Source of the DNA: Croceicoccus estronivorus
GTDB taxonomy: Bacteria; Pseudomonadota; Alphaproteobacteria; Sphingomonadales; Sphingomonadaceae
DNA length: 64,000 bases
Direction of reading: 5' to 3'
NCBI RefSeq assembly: GCF_001625325.1
Contig: NZ_JRQQ01000001.1
Span: 1-64,000 of the forward strand
Part shown: positions 56,716-64,000 of the stretch, one piece after another
How the letters are laid out: each line of letters opens with the position of its first letter
Numbering within the stretch: position 1 is the first letter of the stretch
Program-made: the position numbers and the translations under genes
The notes under the pieces: model-generated
The model's database searches: none
Seen by the model: only the letters and a program-made list of their open reading frames with translations
Told to the model about the DNA's origin: nothing

Positions 56716-58472
56716 TGTCTGGATGTGATCTGCTTATTCGTGGCGGCACGATCGTTGACGGCAGCGGCGACCAGCCCTTCGTCGGTGACATTGCAATCGT
56801 CGACGATCGCATCGTCTGGGTTGGCGCCCACTACGATGGTGACGCCCGTGAGGTGATCGATGCCAGTGGGCTGACTGTCACGCCCGGCTTTGTCGACATC
56901 CACACCCATTACGATGGGCAAGCCATCTGGTCGGAAGAGCTTTCCCCCTCCTCATCCCATGGCGTGACGACAGTGGTGACAGGCAATTGCGGGGTCGGCT
57001 TTGCACCTTGCCGTGCCGAAGACCACGACATGCTGATCCGTGTGATGGAAGGGGTCGAGGATATTCCCGGCGTAGTGATGGCCGAAGGGCTGGCCTGGGA
57101 TTGGGAAACCTTCCCCCAATATCTCGATGCGCTGAAGGCACGCCGTCGCGATATCGACGTCGCCGCATTTCTTCCGCACAGCCCGCTACGTGTTTACGCG
57201 ATGGGCGAACGCGGTGCGAAGCGCGAGCCAGCGACCGAGGAAGACCTTGAACGGATGCGCGATCTTGCGCGCGAGGCAATTGAGGCCGGGGCTATCGGCT
57301 TTGCCACTTCCCGCCTGCTGATCCACCGGACAAAGGCGGGTGAAAACATCCCCACCTATGCTGCCGACGATGCGGAATTGAAGGCGATTGCCTCGGCAAT
57401 GCGCGATGCCGGTACAGGCGTCCTCCAGATGGTGCTCGATTCCCCGTTCCAGAGCTGGGAAGACGAACTGCGACACTTGATCGCAGTGGCCGAGAGTTGC
57501 GGCCGCCCGGCCACTTTCACGCTGGGCACATCGAACGGCGGAGAACCGGTTTTCCGCGAAGCCCTGCGGATCGCAGAAGAGGCGAACGCACGCGGGCTTT
57601 CCATTACCCCGCAGATTCTGCCCCGGCCCGTCGGAATGGTTTGCGGGTTTGAATTGTCGACCCATCCATTCTGCCTTTGCCCAAGCTATCAGGCAATCGC
57701 GAACCTGCCGTTGGACGAACAGCTGATCCATTTGCATGACCCCGCATTCCGGGCCACACTGCTGACCGAGCAGCCGCAGGACGGCAATCCACTGGCGATG
57801 ATGACCCGCAACTGGGACTGGATCTTCCCGTTTGGAGATCCACCCAACTATGAACCGCCAGCAGAGACAAGCGTCGGGGCACAGGCACGTGCCCAGGGCA
57901 GGACACCGGAAGAAGTGGCCTACGATCTGCTGATGAATGGCGGCGACGGGCGTGGGCTGCTCTACAACGCACTTGGCAATTACTATGAAGGGCGGTTCGA
58001 CGCGCTCTACGAAATGATCAATCATCCCGACACCGTAATGGGGCTGGGTGATGGAGGCGCGCACTACGCCGCAATTTGCGATGCCAGTTATCCGACCTTC
58101 CTGCTGACTTACTGGGTCCGTGACCGGAATGGGCCAAAGCTCACTCTGCCACAGGTCGTCCGATCGCTGACGGCACGACCAGCCGAAACGGTCGGGCTGG
58201 AGGATCGTGGGCGGCTGGCCCCCGGCTACAAGGCCGACGTCAACATCATCGATACCGAGAGAATGGAACTACACGCACCCACCGTGCGCCGAGACCTTCC
58301 GACAGGCGGACGCCGGCTCGACCAGGCAGCAACCGGTTTCGTCGCCACGATATGTTCCGGCACGATTATTCGCCGTCACGATCGTCCCACCGGAGCACGT
58401 CCCGGTCGCGTCGTGCGGGGCAGCCAGCCGGTGCCGGAACGGAAATCCGTTCTCGAACGCGATAACGCCTGA
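56712..58472 (+). CDS. D-aminoacylase-type amidohydrolase (module 2)
   Basis: The 586-residue protein has LLIRGGTIVDGSGDQPF, the metal motif HTH (His64, His66) in GFVDIHTHYDGQ, VVTGNCGVGFAPC and C-terminal GRLAPGYKADVNIIDTERM. The HTHYDGQ form is the classical D-aminoacylase motif, so it is nearer to the family standard than its module 1 paralogue, which has HTHYDAS. A hydrolytic role on an amide, imide or ring is likely. It overlaps the Coq4-like stop by four bases. A long perfect hairpin follows its stop. Confidence 0.86.
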   Translation: MMSGCDLLIRGGTIVDGSGDQPFVGDIAIVDDRIVWVGAHYDGDAREVIDASGLTVTPGFVDIHTHYDGQAIWSEELSPSSSHGVTTVVTGNCGVGFAPCRAEDHDMLIRVMEGVEDIPGVVMAEGLAWDWETFPQYLDALKARRRDIDVAAFLPHSPLRVYAMGERGAKREPATEEDLERMRDLAREAIEAGAIGFATSRLLIHRTKAGENIPTYAADDAELKAIASAMRDAGTGVLQMVLDSPFQSWEDELRHLIAVAESCGRPATFTLGTSNGGEPVFREALRIAEEANARGLSITPQILPRPVGMVCGFELSTHPFCLCPSYQAIANLPLDEQLIHLHDPAFRATLLTEQPQDGNPLAMMTRNWDWIFPFGDPPNYEPPAETSVGAQARAQGRTPEEVAYDLLMNGGDGRGLLYNALGNYYEGRFDALYEMINHPDTVMGLGDGGAHYAAICDASYPTFLLTYWVRDRNGPKLTLPQVVRSLTARPAETVGLEDRGRLAPGYKADVNIIDTERMELHAPTVRRDLPTGGRRLDQAATGFVATICSGTIIRRHDRPTGARPGRVVRGSQPVPERKSVLERDNA

Positions 58473-58484
58473 TTACCCGATCAT

Positions 58485-58521
58485 GCCATCGCCGCGGCAT
58501 CTGTCGTGCCGCGGCGATGGC
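58485..58521. terminator. Perfect 15-bp hairpin between convergent genes
   Basis: GCCATCGCCGCGGCA (58485-58499) and its complement (58507-58521) enclose a 7-base loop, 12 bases after the amidohydrolase stop. There is no T-run. It probably ends both the plus-strand operon and the minus-strand SnoaL-like gene. Confidence 0.75.
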
Positions 58522-58550
58522 CTCGCGTCGATTACCGGCGTTACTACCTG

Positions 58551-59069
58551 TCAGCCAGCTTCCGTTTCCATTTCAGGCAGATCCCCCCAGGCGACGAATT
58601 TGGGCGTACCGTCTTCGCCGATAATCTCGGTCATCATCGACGTCACCCGGCTGCGTGATTCCGCAATCAACCAGCGGCCATCCTGCTTGCGATAGACATC
58701 GTCGTATTCCACCGCGAGGTGAGTGACCGCCCGACTGGCCATCAGAATCGTGCGGAAGTTCAAAGACCACTTTCCTTTGGCAGTATCCGGCCCCGTCAAT
58801 TCGATCTCGGCATTGCTCGCATGATGGATGTCATAGACACCCTCCTGGCAGGCCATCTCTTCATAGACTTTGAGAAAATCCTCACGGTCGGTGAAGAGCG
58901 GGAAATTCTGATATTCGATATGCACCGGGCCCGAAAGAAACGTCTCACGCAATTCATCAACCATCTTGAGATCGCAACAACGCAGGTAACGTGCCTTGAG
59001 TTGGCGAATTGCCTCGATATCCTCCAAGGCGGTTAGACGGGCAGCAAGGTCTTCAAGACTGACGGACAT
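58551..59069 (-). CDS. SnoaL/NTF2-like family protein
   Basis: The 172-residue protein is of the SnoaL_4 type. ALEDIEAIRQLKARYLRCCD is the opening helix and YDDVYRKQDGRWLIAESRSRVTSM is the final strand pair. Family members include ring-hydroxylating dioxygenase small-subunit-like and dehydratase-like proteins. GGAGGAGAATGTT sets the start at 59069; the open frame to 59189 is not supported. It stands opposite an amidohydrolase and divergent from a crotonase gene. Substrate and reaction are unknown. Confidence 0.82.
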   Translation of the reverse strand: MSVSLEDLAARLTALEDIEAIRQLKARYLRCCDLKMVDELRETFLSGPVHIEYQNFPLFTDREDFLKVYEEMACQEGVYDIHHASNAEIELTGPDTAKGKWSLNFRTILMASRAVTHLAVEYDDVYRKQDGRWLIAESRSRVTSMMTEIIGEDGTPKFVAWGDLPEMETEAG

Positions 59070-59216
59070 AACATTCTCCTCCCAATCATCGCCCGTTTCC
59101 CGAGCGACAGTGACTTGCGCTTTAATTTCCCGACGCGCATGACGCAAACCAAACCCAACGCCGCGACATATTTCACAAACGCGCAGCATAAAGCCGGTGA
59201 ATCGCAGGAAAATGCC

Positions 59217-60098
59217 ATGAACGAATATGACACGATCCGATATGAAACCGACGCTGGCCTACTGCGCCTCACTCTGAATCGGCCGGACCATCTCAATGCC
59301 TTCACAGTCACGATGGCCGACGAACTGGAGGATGCCTATCGCCGGGCGAGCAGCGATGACGCCGTCAAAGTCATTGTCGTTACAGGTGCGGGCAAGGCCT
59401 TTTGCGCAGGGATGGACTTGTCGGTCGAAGGCAACGTCTTCGGCCTCGACGAAACGCTCTCTCCCACGATGGCCGACTTGCAGGAACGCCCCGTCCGTGA
59501 CGAGATCGAACACGGTGTACGTGACACCGGTGGCCGTGTCGCGCTGGCAATGTTCGACTGCCGCAAACCCATCGTCGGCGCAATCAATGGTGCAGCAGTC
59601 GGCGTAGGCGCGACCATGACCCTGCCGATGGACTTTCGGCTGGCATCGGAAAAGGCCCGGATGGGTTTCGTCTTCGGACGGTTGGGCATCACGCCGGAAG
59701 CATGTTCCACTTGGTTCTTGCCCCAGATCGTGGGGATGCAGCAGGCACTCGAGTGGTTTTACCGCGCCGACATCTTCGATGCGCAAACCGCCCTTGAAAA
59801 AGGGCTCGTACGGTCGATCCATGCTCCGGAGGAACTGATGAACGCGGCCTGCACTTTCGCCCGCACGTTAATCACGGATCGCTCCCCGGTCAGCATAGCA
59901 TTGATCCGGCAGATGACCCTGCGCAATGCCGGTCAACCGCATCCACGCATGGCTCATGACGTGGACTCGCTGGCGATGTTCTACACCAGCATTGGCGACG
60001 GCAAGGAAGGCGTAGAAGCCTTCCGCGAAAAACGCGCGCCCAGATTCACCGGCAAGGCTTCAGCGATGCCGCCATTCTACCCTTGGCAGGAGAGTTGA
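59217..60098 (+). CDS. Enoyl-CoA hydratase/isomerase (crotonase)
   Basis: The 293-residue crotonase has the oxyanion motifs GAGKAFCAGMDL and NGAAVGVGATMTLPMDFRLA and keeps a catalytic glutamate in GITPEACSTWFLPQ. A long insertion (VEGNVFGLDETLSPTMADLQ) after the first motif is unusual and may cover the active site. It would hydrate or isomerise an acyl-CoA. The ATG at 59217 has CAGGAAAATGCC before it; the longer frame from 59115 is not supported. The 147-base gap upstream is shared with the divergent SnoaL-like gene. It ends 10 bases before the minus-strand DUF2474 gene. Confidence 0.85.
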   Translation: MNEYDTIRYETDAGLLRLTLNRPDHLNAFTVTMADELEDAYRRASSDDAVKVIVVTGAGKAFCAGMDLSVEGNVFGLDETLSPTMADLQERPVRDEIEHGVRDTGGRVALAMFDCRKPIVGAINGAAVGVGATMTLPMDFRLASEKARMGFVFGRLGITPEACSTWFLPQIVGMQQALEWFYRADIFDAQTALEKGLVRSIHAPEELMNAACTFARTLITDRSPVSIALIRQMTLRNAGQPHPRMAHDVDSLAMFYTSIGDGKEGVEAFREKRAPRFTGKASAMPPFYPWQES

Positions 60099-60108
60099 AG
60101 GGACTGAA

Positions 60109-60255
60109 TCACGGGGCCAGCCACGCTCTGAGCACATAGGCCACCGCCCCCAGAACCGATACGCTTGCCACCCACAACCCCGCCATCCAGGCGAGCCTGT
60201 TCCATAAAGGTGCTTCGCCGGAACCGCAGTCCCTATGTGATGCGCGACCCCGCAT
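60109..60255 (-). CDS. DUF2474 small membrane protein (CydX-like subunit)
   Basis: This 48-residue protein is mostly one membrane helix ([25 protein letters not shown]) with a short positively charged start, the DUF2474 pattern found next to cyanide-insensitive bd oxidases. By analogy with CydX it may stabilise the oxidase. Its ATG overlaps the CydB stop (ATGA), which fixes the start at 60255 rather than at 60297 and couples its translation to CydB. Confidence 0.85.
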   Translation of the reverse strand: MRGRASHRDCGSGEAPLWNRLAWMAGLWVASVSVLGAVAYVLRAWLAP

Positions 60256-61256
60256 CAGTGATATCCTTCGGAACCGACCTTGCCGCGAAACACCCAATAG
60301 GCCCAGCCTGTATACGCGAGAATCAAGGGCATGGTCAGCGCAACGCCAACCAGCATGAATACCTGGCTGCTATGCGGAGCAGCAGCATCCCAGATAGTGA
60401 CGCTGTCCGGCACGACGTAGGGCCACATGCTGATGCCCAGCCCTATTGTCCCAAGCAGGAAAACGCCCAGCGAGAGCAGGAAAGGCGCGGCATGCTGCCT
60501 CTTTGCCAGAGCGCGGATCAGAAAGCCTGTGAGAATTGCAGTCAACAGCGGCACCTGTGCAGCAAACAGCACGTTGGGCATGGCAAACCAGCGCTGCCAA
60601 TAGCTTTCCTCCAGCAGCGGCGTGTACAGGCTCACCGCCACCAGCAATACCAGAGTTGCGACCATGGCCCGGAACGCCAGCTTGTAGGCATGGCCCTGCG
60701 TGCTGCCTTCCGTCTTCCACACGAGCCAGGTTGAACCGAGCAGGGCATAACCGGCTACGACACCCAACCCTGTCAGTAGCGTGTAAGGCGTCAGCCAGTC
60801 CCACCAGCTTCCGGCATAGGCCCGGTCAGCCACCTCGATCCCTTGCAAGATAGCGCCCAGCGTCATGCCCTGCGCCATCGCGGCCACCAACGATCCACCG
60901 GCGAAAGCCATATCCCAGAACGCCCGATGATCAGGATCGCGCCAGCGGAATTCAAACGCCACACCACGAAAGACCAGGCCGAGAAGCATGGCGATGATCA
61001 ATGGATAGGTGGCAGGCAGGATGATAGCGTAGGCCAACGGAAAAGCTGCGAAGAGCCCGCCGCCACCCAGCACCAGCCAGGTTTCGTTACCGTCCCATAC
61101 CGGTGCGATGGAGTTCATCGCCTGATCTCGTTCCTGCCCGACGGCAAAGCTCGGAAACAGGATGCCGATCCCCAGATCGAAACCATCCATTACGACATAG
61201 GCGAAAATGCCAAAGGCAATGATGAAAGCCCAGATTACGGTGAGGTCGATTGCCAT
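60255..61256 (-). CDS. cydB: Cytochrome bd ubiquinol oxidase subunit II
   Basis: The 333-residue membrane protein starts [29 protein letters not shown], the CydB opening, with [33 protein letters not shown] and several other hydrophobic segments. It forms the terminal oxidase with CydA in the inner membrane, reducing oxygen with ubiquinol without pumping protons. It follows CydA by five bases and its stop overlaps the DUF2474 start. No cydC or cydD assembly genes are present, as is common for the CIO branch. Confidence 0.93.
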   Translation of the reverse strand: MAIDLTVIWAFIIAFGIFAYVVMDGFDLGIGILFPSFAVGQERDQAMNSIAPVWDGNETWLVLGGGGLFAAFPLAYAIILPATYPLIIAMLLGLVFRGVAFEFRWRDPDHRAFWDMAFAGGSLVAAMAQGMTLGAILQGIEVADRAYAGSWWDWLTPYTLLTGLGVVAGYALLGSTWLVWKTEGSTQGHAYKLAFRAMVATLVLLVAVSLYTPLLEESYWQRWFAMPNVLFAAQVPLLTAILTGFLIRALAKRQHAAPFLLSLGVFLLGTIGLGISMWPYVVPDSVTIWDAAAPHSSQVFMLVGVALTMPLILAYTGWAYWVFRGKVGSEGYH

Positions 61257-61261
61257 GACGC

Positions 61262-62707
61262 TTACTCCTCCCCGACCGGTTTTTCGGTCGGATCAGATGG
61301 ATTGTGGGGCTGATTCTGTGCCAGCCCGGGGGTGATCCCGGCGGTCCGCACCGGCCCTTTCTCAGTCCGCCTGACACCCAGTTCCTGTATCTTGGGTGCG
61401 CTGTGCATCAAACGCAGGATATACCATGTGCCCGTGCCGAAAACTGCAAAATAGACGATGACAAACGCCAGCAATGATGCACCTACGGCTGGCGCATCGA
61501 GGGGGGAGGCGGAATGCGCCGTCCGCAACAAACCATAGATCGTAAACGGCTGACGCCCGACTTCGGTGACCATCCACCCTGCAATCACTGCAACGAAGCC
61601 TGACGGCCCCATCACGATTGCCGCCTTGTGCAACAGCGGCCAGTCATAAAGCCGCTTTTTCCACCGTGCGAACAGGCTCCACACCCCAAGCCCCATCATC
61701 GCAAAACCAAGCCCGACCATGACACGGAAAGCCCAGAATACCGGACCGACCGGAGGCTGGTCGCTTTCGGGGATGGTATCCAGCCCCGCGAGAGGCGCAT
61801 TGAGATCGTGTTTGAGAATCAGCGAGGAAGCTTTCGGAATCTCGATTGCATAGTCGACGCGTTTCTCTTCGCTGTTCGGGATACCCGCGACAATGAAGGG
61901 CGCGCCGTCGGGATGGCTTTGATAATGCCCTTCCATCGCCATCACCTTTGCGGGCTGATGCTCCAAGGTATTGAGCCCATGCAAGTCGCCTGCGAAAATC
62001 TGAATGGGCGCGACGATCGCAGCCATCCACATCGCCATGGAAAACATCTTGCGCGCATGCGCATTCGTGCGGTCTTTCAGAAGATGCCAGGCACCGACCC
62101 CGCCAACCACGAACGCCGTGGTCAGATAGGCAGCAATCACCGTATGGACGAGCCGATAGGGGAAGCTTGCAGTGAAGATGATCGCCAGCCAGCTTTCCGG
62201 CAGATATTGCCCCTCCGGAGAAAGAACGTAGCCTGCGGGCGTTTGCATCCAGCTGTTTACCGAAAGAATCCAGAAAGCCGACACGAAAGTGCCGATTGCG
62301 ACCATCAATGTGGCCACGAAATGCAGTTTCCTGCCGACCCTTTCCAGCCCGAACAGCATGACGCCGAGAAAGCCTGCCTCCAGAAAAAACGCGGTCAGCA
62401 CCTCGTAGGCGAGCAGCGGCCCGATCACGGGCCCTGCCTTGTCCGAAAATACCGCCCAGTTGGTCCCGAACTGGTAGGACATGACAATCCCCGACACGAC
62501 GCCCATTGCGAACGCGACGGCGAAGATCTTCAGCCAATACTTGAACAGATCGAGATAGAGTTGCTTGCCCGTCTTCAACCACAGGGCTTCAAGGACGGCG
62601 AGGTAACTCGCGAGCCCGATGGACAAGGCCGGAAAGATGAAATGAAAACTGACGGTGAAGGCGAACTGCACCCGCGCCAGGAACAAGGCGTCGAATTGAT
62701 CGAACAT
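61262..62707 (-). CDS. cydA: Cytochrome bd ubiquinol oxidase subunit I (CIO type)
   Basis: The 481-residue membrane protein contains His22 (FHFIFP) and His188 (RLVHTV), the heme ligands, and the quinol-binding GDLHGLNTLEHQPAKVMAMEGHYQ. The GRQPF block also follows the family. The quinol loop is short, as in cyanide-insensitive (CioA) oxidases, which tolerate sulfide and cyanide. The start codon touches the stop of a 54-residue HTH gene with no gap. Upstream genes encode a sulfite exporter and a persulfide-dioxygenase-like protein, which suggests respiration under sulfide stress. Confidence 0.93.
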   Translation of the reverse strand: MFDQFDALFLARVQFAFTVSFHFIFPALSIGLASYLAVLEALWLKTGKQLYLDLFKYWLKIFAVAFAMGVVSGIVMSYQFGTNWAVFSDKAGPVIGPLLAYEVLTAFFLEAGFLGVMLFGLERVGRKLHFVATLMVAIGTFVSAFWILSVNSWMQTPAGYVLSPEGQYLPESWLAIIFTASFPYRLVHTVIAAYLTTAFVVGGVGAWHLLKDRTNAHARKMFSMAMWMAAIVAPIQIFAGDLHGLNTLEHQPAKVMAMEGHYQSHPDGAPFIVAGIPNSEEKRVDYAIEIPKASSLILKHDLNAPLAGLDTIPESDQPPVGPVFWAFRVMVGLGFAMMGLGVWSLFARWKKRLYDWPLLHKAAIVMGPSGFVAVIAGWMVTEVGRQPFTIYGLLRTAHSASPLDAPAVGASLLAFVIVYFAVFGTGTWYILRLMHSAPKIQELGVRRTEKGPVRTAGITPGLAQNQPHNPSDPTEKPVGEE

Positions 62708-62872
62708 CTAGCAGGCCTCCTGCGGCTTGGCTTGTGCCTGTAATTTCCGCCAGCGGTAGAACGTCTTTTCGGAAATGCCAACCTCGCGGCAACTTTCACA
62801 CACTCCCCGGCCAGAGGAAATCAACTTTTCTATCCTGCGGCAGCGTATGTCCTTATCCGGAATAGCAACCAT
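62708..62872 (-). CDS. Tiny helix-turn-helix protein abutting cydA
   Basis: An open frame of 54 residues, too short to stand out by length, begins at the ATG at 62872. It has an HTH core (CESCREVGISEKTFYRWRKL) that resembles the N-terminal part of IS3-type OrfA transposase proteins. AGGAGGAAATGGGG precedes it, a very strong ribosome binding site. It ends in TAG directly followed by the cydA ATG, so it is probably translated together with cydA. It could be a transposase remnant taken over as a regulator or a decaying mobile piece; there is no OrfB or inverted repeat around it. Confidence 0.7.
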   Translation of the reverse strand: MVAIPDKDIRCRRIEKLISSGRGVCESCREVGISEKTFYRWRKLQAQAKPQEAC

Positions 62873-62897
62873 GACTCCCCATTTCCTCCTGCGGCAT

Positions 62898-63683
62898 TCA
62901 GGCGAACAAGATCAGTCCGCTTTTGTATAACATGTACGTGGCAACGATCAGGATCAGTGCGGCGAAAACCGTGTTGAGCTGTCCCTTACGGGCAGAAAGG
63001 CGTCTCGATGCAGCAGTCCCGCCAACGCTCCCGACAATTCCCCCGGCAATGAAAACGCCCGCGAGCGGCCAGTCCAGCATTCCCGACACCGCATAGTTGA
63101 GCGCTGTCGTCACACCGAATGCACTGACGGCAACCAATGACGTGCCGATCGCTCGATAGACAGGCATTGCCGTTGAACGGACGAGCGCGGGCACGATCAA
63201 AAATCCGCCGCCGATACCGAAAAACCCGCTCAAGGCGCCCGTGCCGAAACCATATGGCAGGACCGTGGGCAGATTTTCGCGATTGCAGACAACACCTTTC
63301 ACACCTTCATCGGTGCGCCCGCGGTACATCTGGACGCCCACGACCACCATCAGCAAGGCAAACAGGAACAGCAGCTTTTGCCCATCGAACGCCTTGCCAA
63401 GACTTGATCCGGCCAGCGCGCCGATAACGCCCGCCACGGCAAAGGCACTGCCACAACGCCAGTTGACGTTTCCAGCCCTGGCGTGGCTCAATAGCCCGGC
63501 CATGGCATTCACTGCCACGGCCAGGGCACTGGTACCGATAGCGATATGCGGGCTCTTCACGCCCACGACATACACCATCAGGGGCACGGCCAGGATCGAT
63601 CCACCGCCACCGACCAGCCCTAGCGTAAAGCCGACAGCAATTCCGCTGAATGCAGCGAGCAGATAATGCAACTGATCGATCAC
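62898..63683 (-). CDS. TauE/SafE sulfite exporter family protein
   Basis: The 261-residue membrane protein has the TauE/SafE pattern: AAFSGIAVGFTLGLVGGGGSILAVPLMVYVVGVKSPHIAIGTSA, a second half with GFGTGALSGFFGIGGGFLIVPAL and GTSLVAVSAFGVTTALN, and about eight membrane segments. It exports sulfite or sulfonates. It starts at GTG with AGGAGGAGCC upstream, 22 bases after the MBL-fold gene. In sulfide-detoxification operons of the BigR type the same pair (Blh/persulfide dioxygenase and TauE) occurs, so the pathway is inferred to be sulfide to sulfite to export. Confidence 0.88.
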   Translation of the reverse strand: MIDQLHYLLAAFSGIAVGFTLGLVGGGGSILAVPLMVYVVGVKSPHIAIGTSALAVAVNAMAGLLSHARAGNVNWRCGSAFAVAGVIGALAGSSLGKAFDGQKLLFLFALLMVVVGVQMYRGRTDEGVKGVVCNRENLPTVLPYGFGTGALSGFFGIGGGFLIVPALVRSTAMPVYRAIGTSLVAVSAFGVTTALNYAVSGMLDWPLAGVFIAGGIVGSVGGTAASRRLSARKGQLNTVFAALILIVATYMLYKSGLILFA

Positions 63684-63705
63684 AGCCGGCTCCTCCTGTC
63701 TCCAG

Positions 63706-64000
63706 TCAGATCAGATTGATCGGGATCTTCAGGTATGTGACGCCATTGCTCTCAGGCGGTGGCATGTGCCCCGCACGCATGTTCACCTGAACTGACGGCA
63801 GGATCAGCCGCGGCATGGCAAGCGTTGCATCGCGCCCTTCCCGCATAGCCACGAACTCATCCTCGCTGATGCCATCATGGGCGTGGATATTGCCATCGCG
63901 TTCTGCAGCGACGGTTGTCTCCCAGGCATATTCGCTGCGGCCCGCAGGCAGATAATCGTGGCACATGAACAACCGCGTGGCGGGAGGCAGGGAAAGGATA
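63706..64000 (-). CDS. MBL-fold persulfide dioxygenase-like protein, C-terminal part (partial)
   Basis: The visible 97 residues run in from the right edge. They contain FMCHDYLPAGRSEYAWETTV, the C-terminal metal histidine block of ETHE1/Blh-type metallo-beta-lactamase-fold proteins, followed by GRDATLAMPRLILPSVQVNMRAGHMPPPESNGVTYLKIPIN, closely following the Blh ending. The N-terminal HxHxDH metal motif lies outside the window. The protein should oxidise glutathione persulfide to sulfite. It is followed by the TauE/SafE gene, then the HTH and cyd genes on the same strand. Confidence 0.85.
   Translation of the reverse strand, partial: ILSLPPATRLFMCHDYLPAGRSEYAWETTVAAERDGNIHAHDGISEDEFVAMREGRDATLAMPRLILPSVQVNMRAGHMPPPESNGVTYLKIPINLI

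Noticed and set aside
61628-62743. A 371-codon plus-strand frame opposite cydA.
   Set aside because: It mirrors cydA, whose heme ligands and quinol loop are intact. The composition is antisense-like and rich in Gln, His and Arg.
62708-62872. A complete insertion sequence at the cydA upstream region.
   Set aside because: Only a 54-residue HTH frame resembles IS3 OrfA; no OrfB, terminal inverted repeats or target duplication were seen, so no mobile element is called.

Overview
The window looks like a chromosomal catabolic region of a sphingomonad (Sphingomonadaceae, for example Novosphingobium or Sphingobium). This is inferred from TonB-dependent receptors with EIVVTAQ-type plugs, the many SDR, crotonase, P450 and FAD-dehydrogenase genes, and the moderately high GC. 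I see no rRNA, tRNA, CRISPR, prophage or complete insertion sequence. Apart from short intergenic gaps the DNA is almost entirely coding.

Layout. (1) 1-7058: small catabolic genes (SnoaL-like, FAD dehydrogenase, SDR, SRPBCC, TIM-barrel isomerase, gamma-carbonic-anhydrase-like, a hypothetical, SDR). (2) 7129-13290: a TonB receptor divergent from a second FAD dehydrogenase, then an acid phosphatase and an epoxide hydrolase. (3) 13388-22749 on the minus strand: one operon of extradiol dioxygenase, VOC protein, fused 2-oxoacid (indolepyruvate-type) ferredoxin oxidoreductase, acyl-CoA dehydrogenase, two MaoC proteins and a TonB receptor. (4) 22939-32261 on the plus strand: a facing operon in which almost every stop overlaps the next start (acyl-CoA dehydrogenase, SDR, HMG-CoA-synthase-like/DUF35 fusion, thiolase, two crotonases, hotdog protein, Ltp-type thiolase, DUF35, P450), with a convergent TetR. 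(5) 33125-41170: GMC oxidoreductase, KstD-like dehydrogenase, SDRs, EthD, AraC, ABM. (6) 41333-48055: CYP51-like P450 and ferredoxin, TIM barrel, amidohydrolase plus Coq4-like pair, two tandem Lrp/AsnC regulators. (7) 48117-53325: SDR, Old Yellow Enzyme, and a Rieske oxygenase/HsaA-like/HsaC-like extradiol operon. (8) 53593-60098: a double-headed TetR regulator divergent from a TauD dioxygenase, second Coq4-like and second amidohydrolase operon; SnoaL-like and crotonase genes. (9) 60109-64000 on the minus strand: MBL-fold persulfide-dioxygenase-like fragment, TauE/SafE exporter, a tiny HTH protein, CydA, CydB and a DUF2474 peptide.

Working together (inference). Regions 3, 4 and 7 read as a steroid-type aromatic pathway: outer-membrane uptake, P450 hydroxylation, extradiol ring cleavage, conversion of a 2-oxoacid to an acyl-CoA, then beta-oxidation and Ltp/DUF35 retro-aldol cleavage. 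The combination of extradiol dioxygenase, 2-oxoacid ferredoxin oxidoreductase and P450 recalls the estrogen degradation (edc/oec) clusters of Novosphingobium tardaugens and Sphingomonas sp. KC8; that match is from memory and was not computed.

The least explained part is a pair of paralogous modules at 44199-46837 and 55864-58472. In each, a D-aminoacylase-type amidohydrolase sits beside a Coq4-like protein that keeps the full HDxxHx11E metal motif, although nothing around either suggests ubiquinone synthesis.
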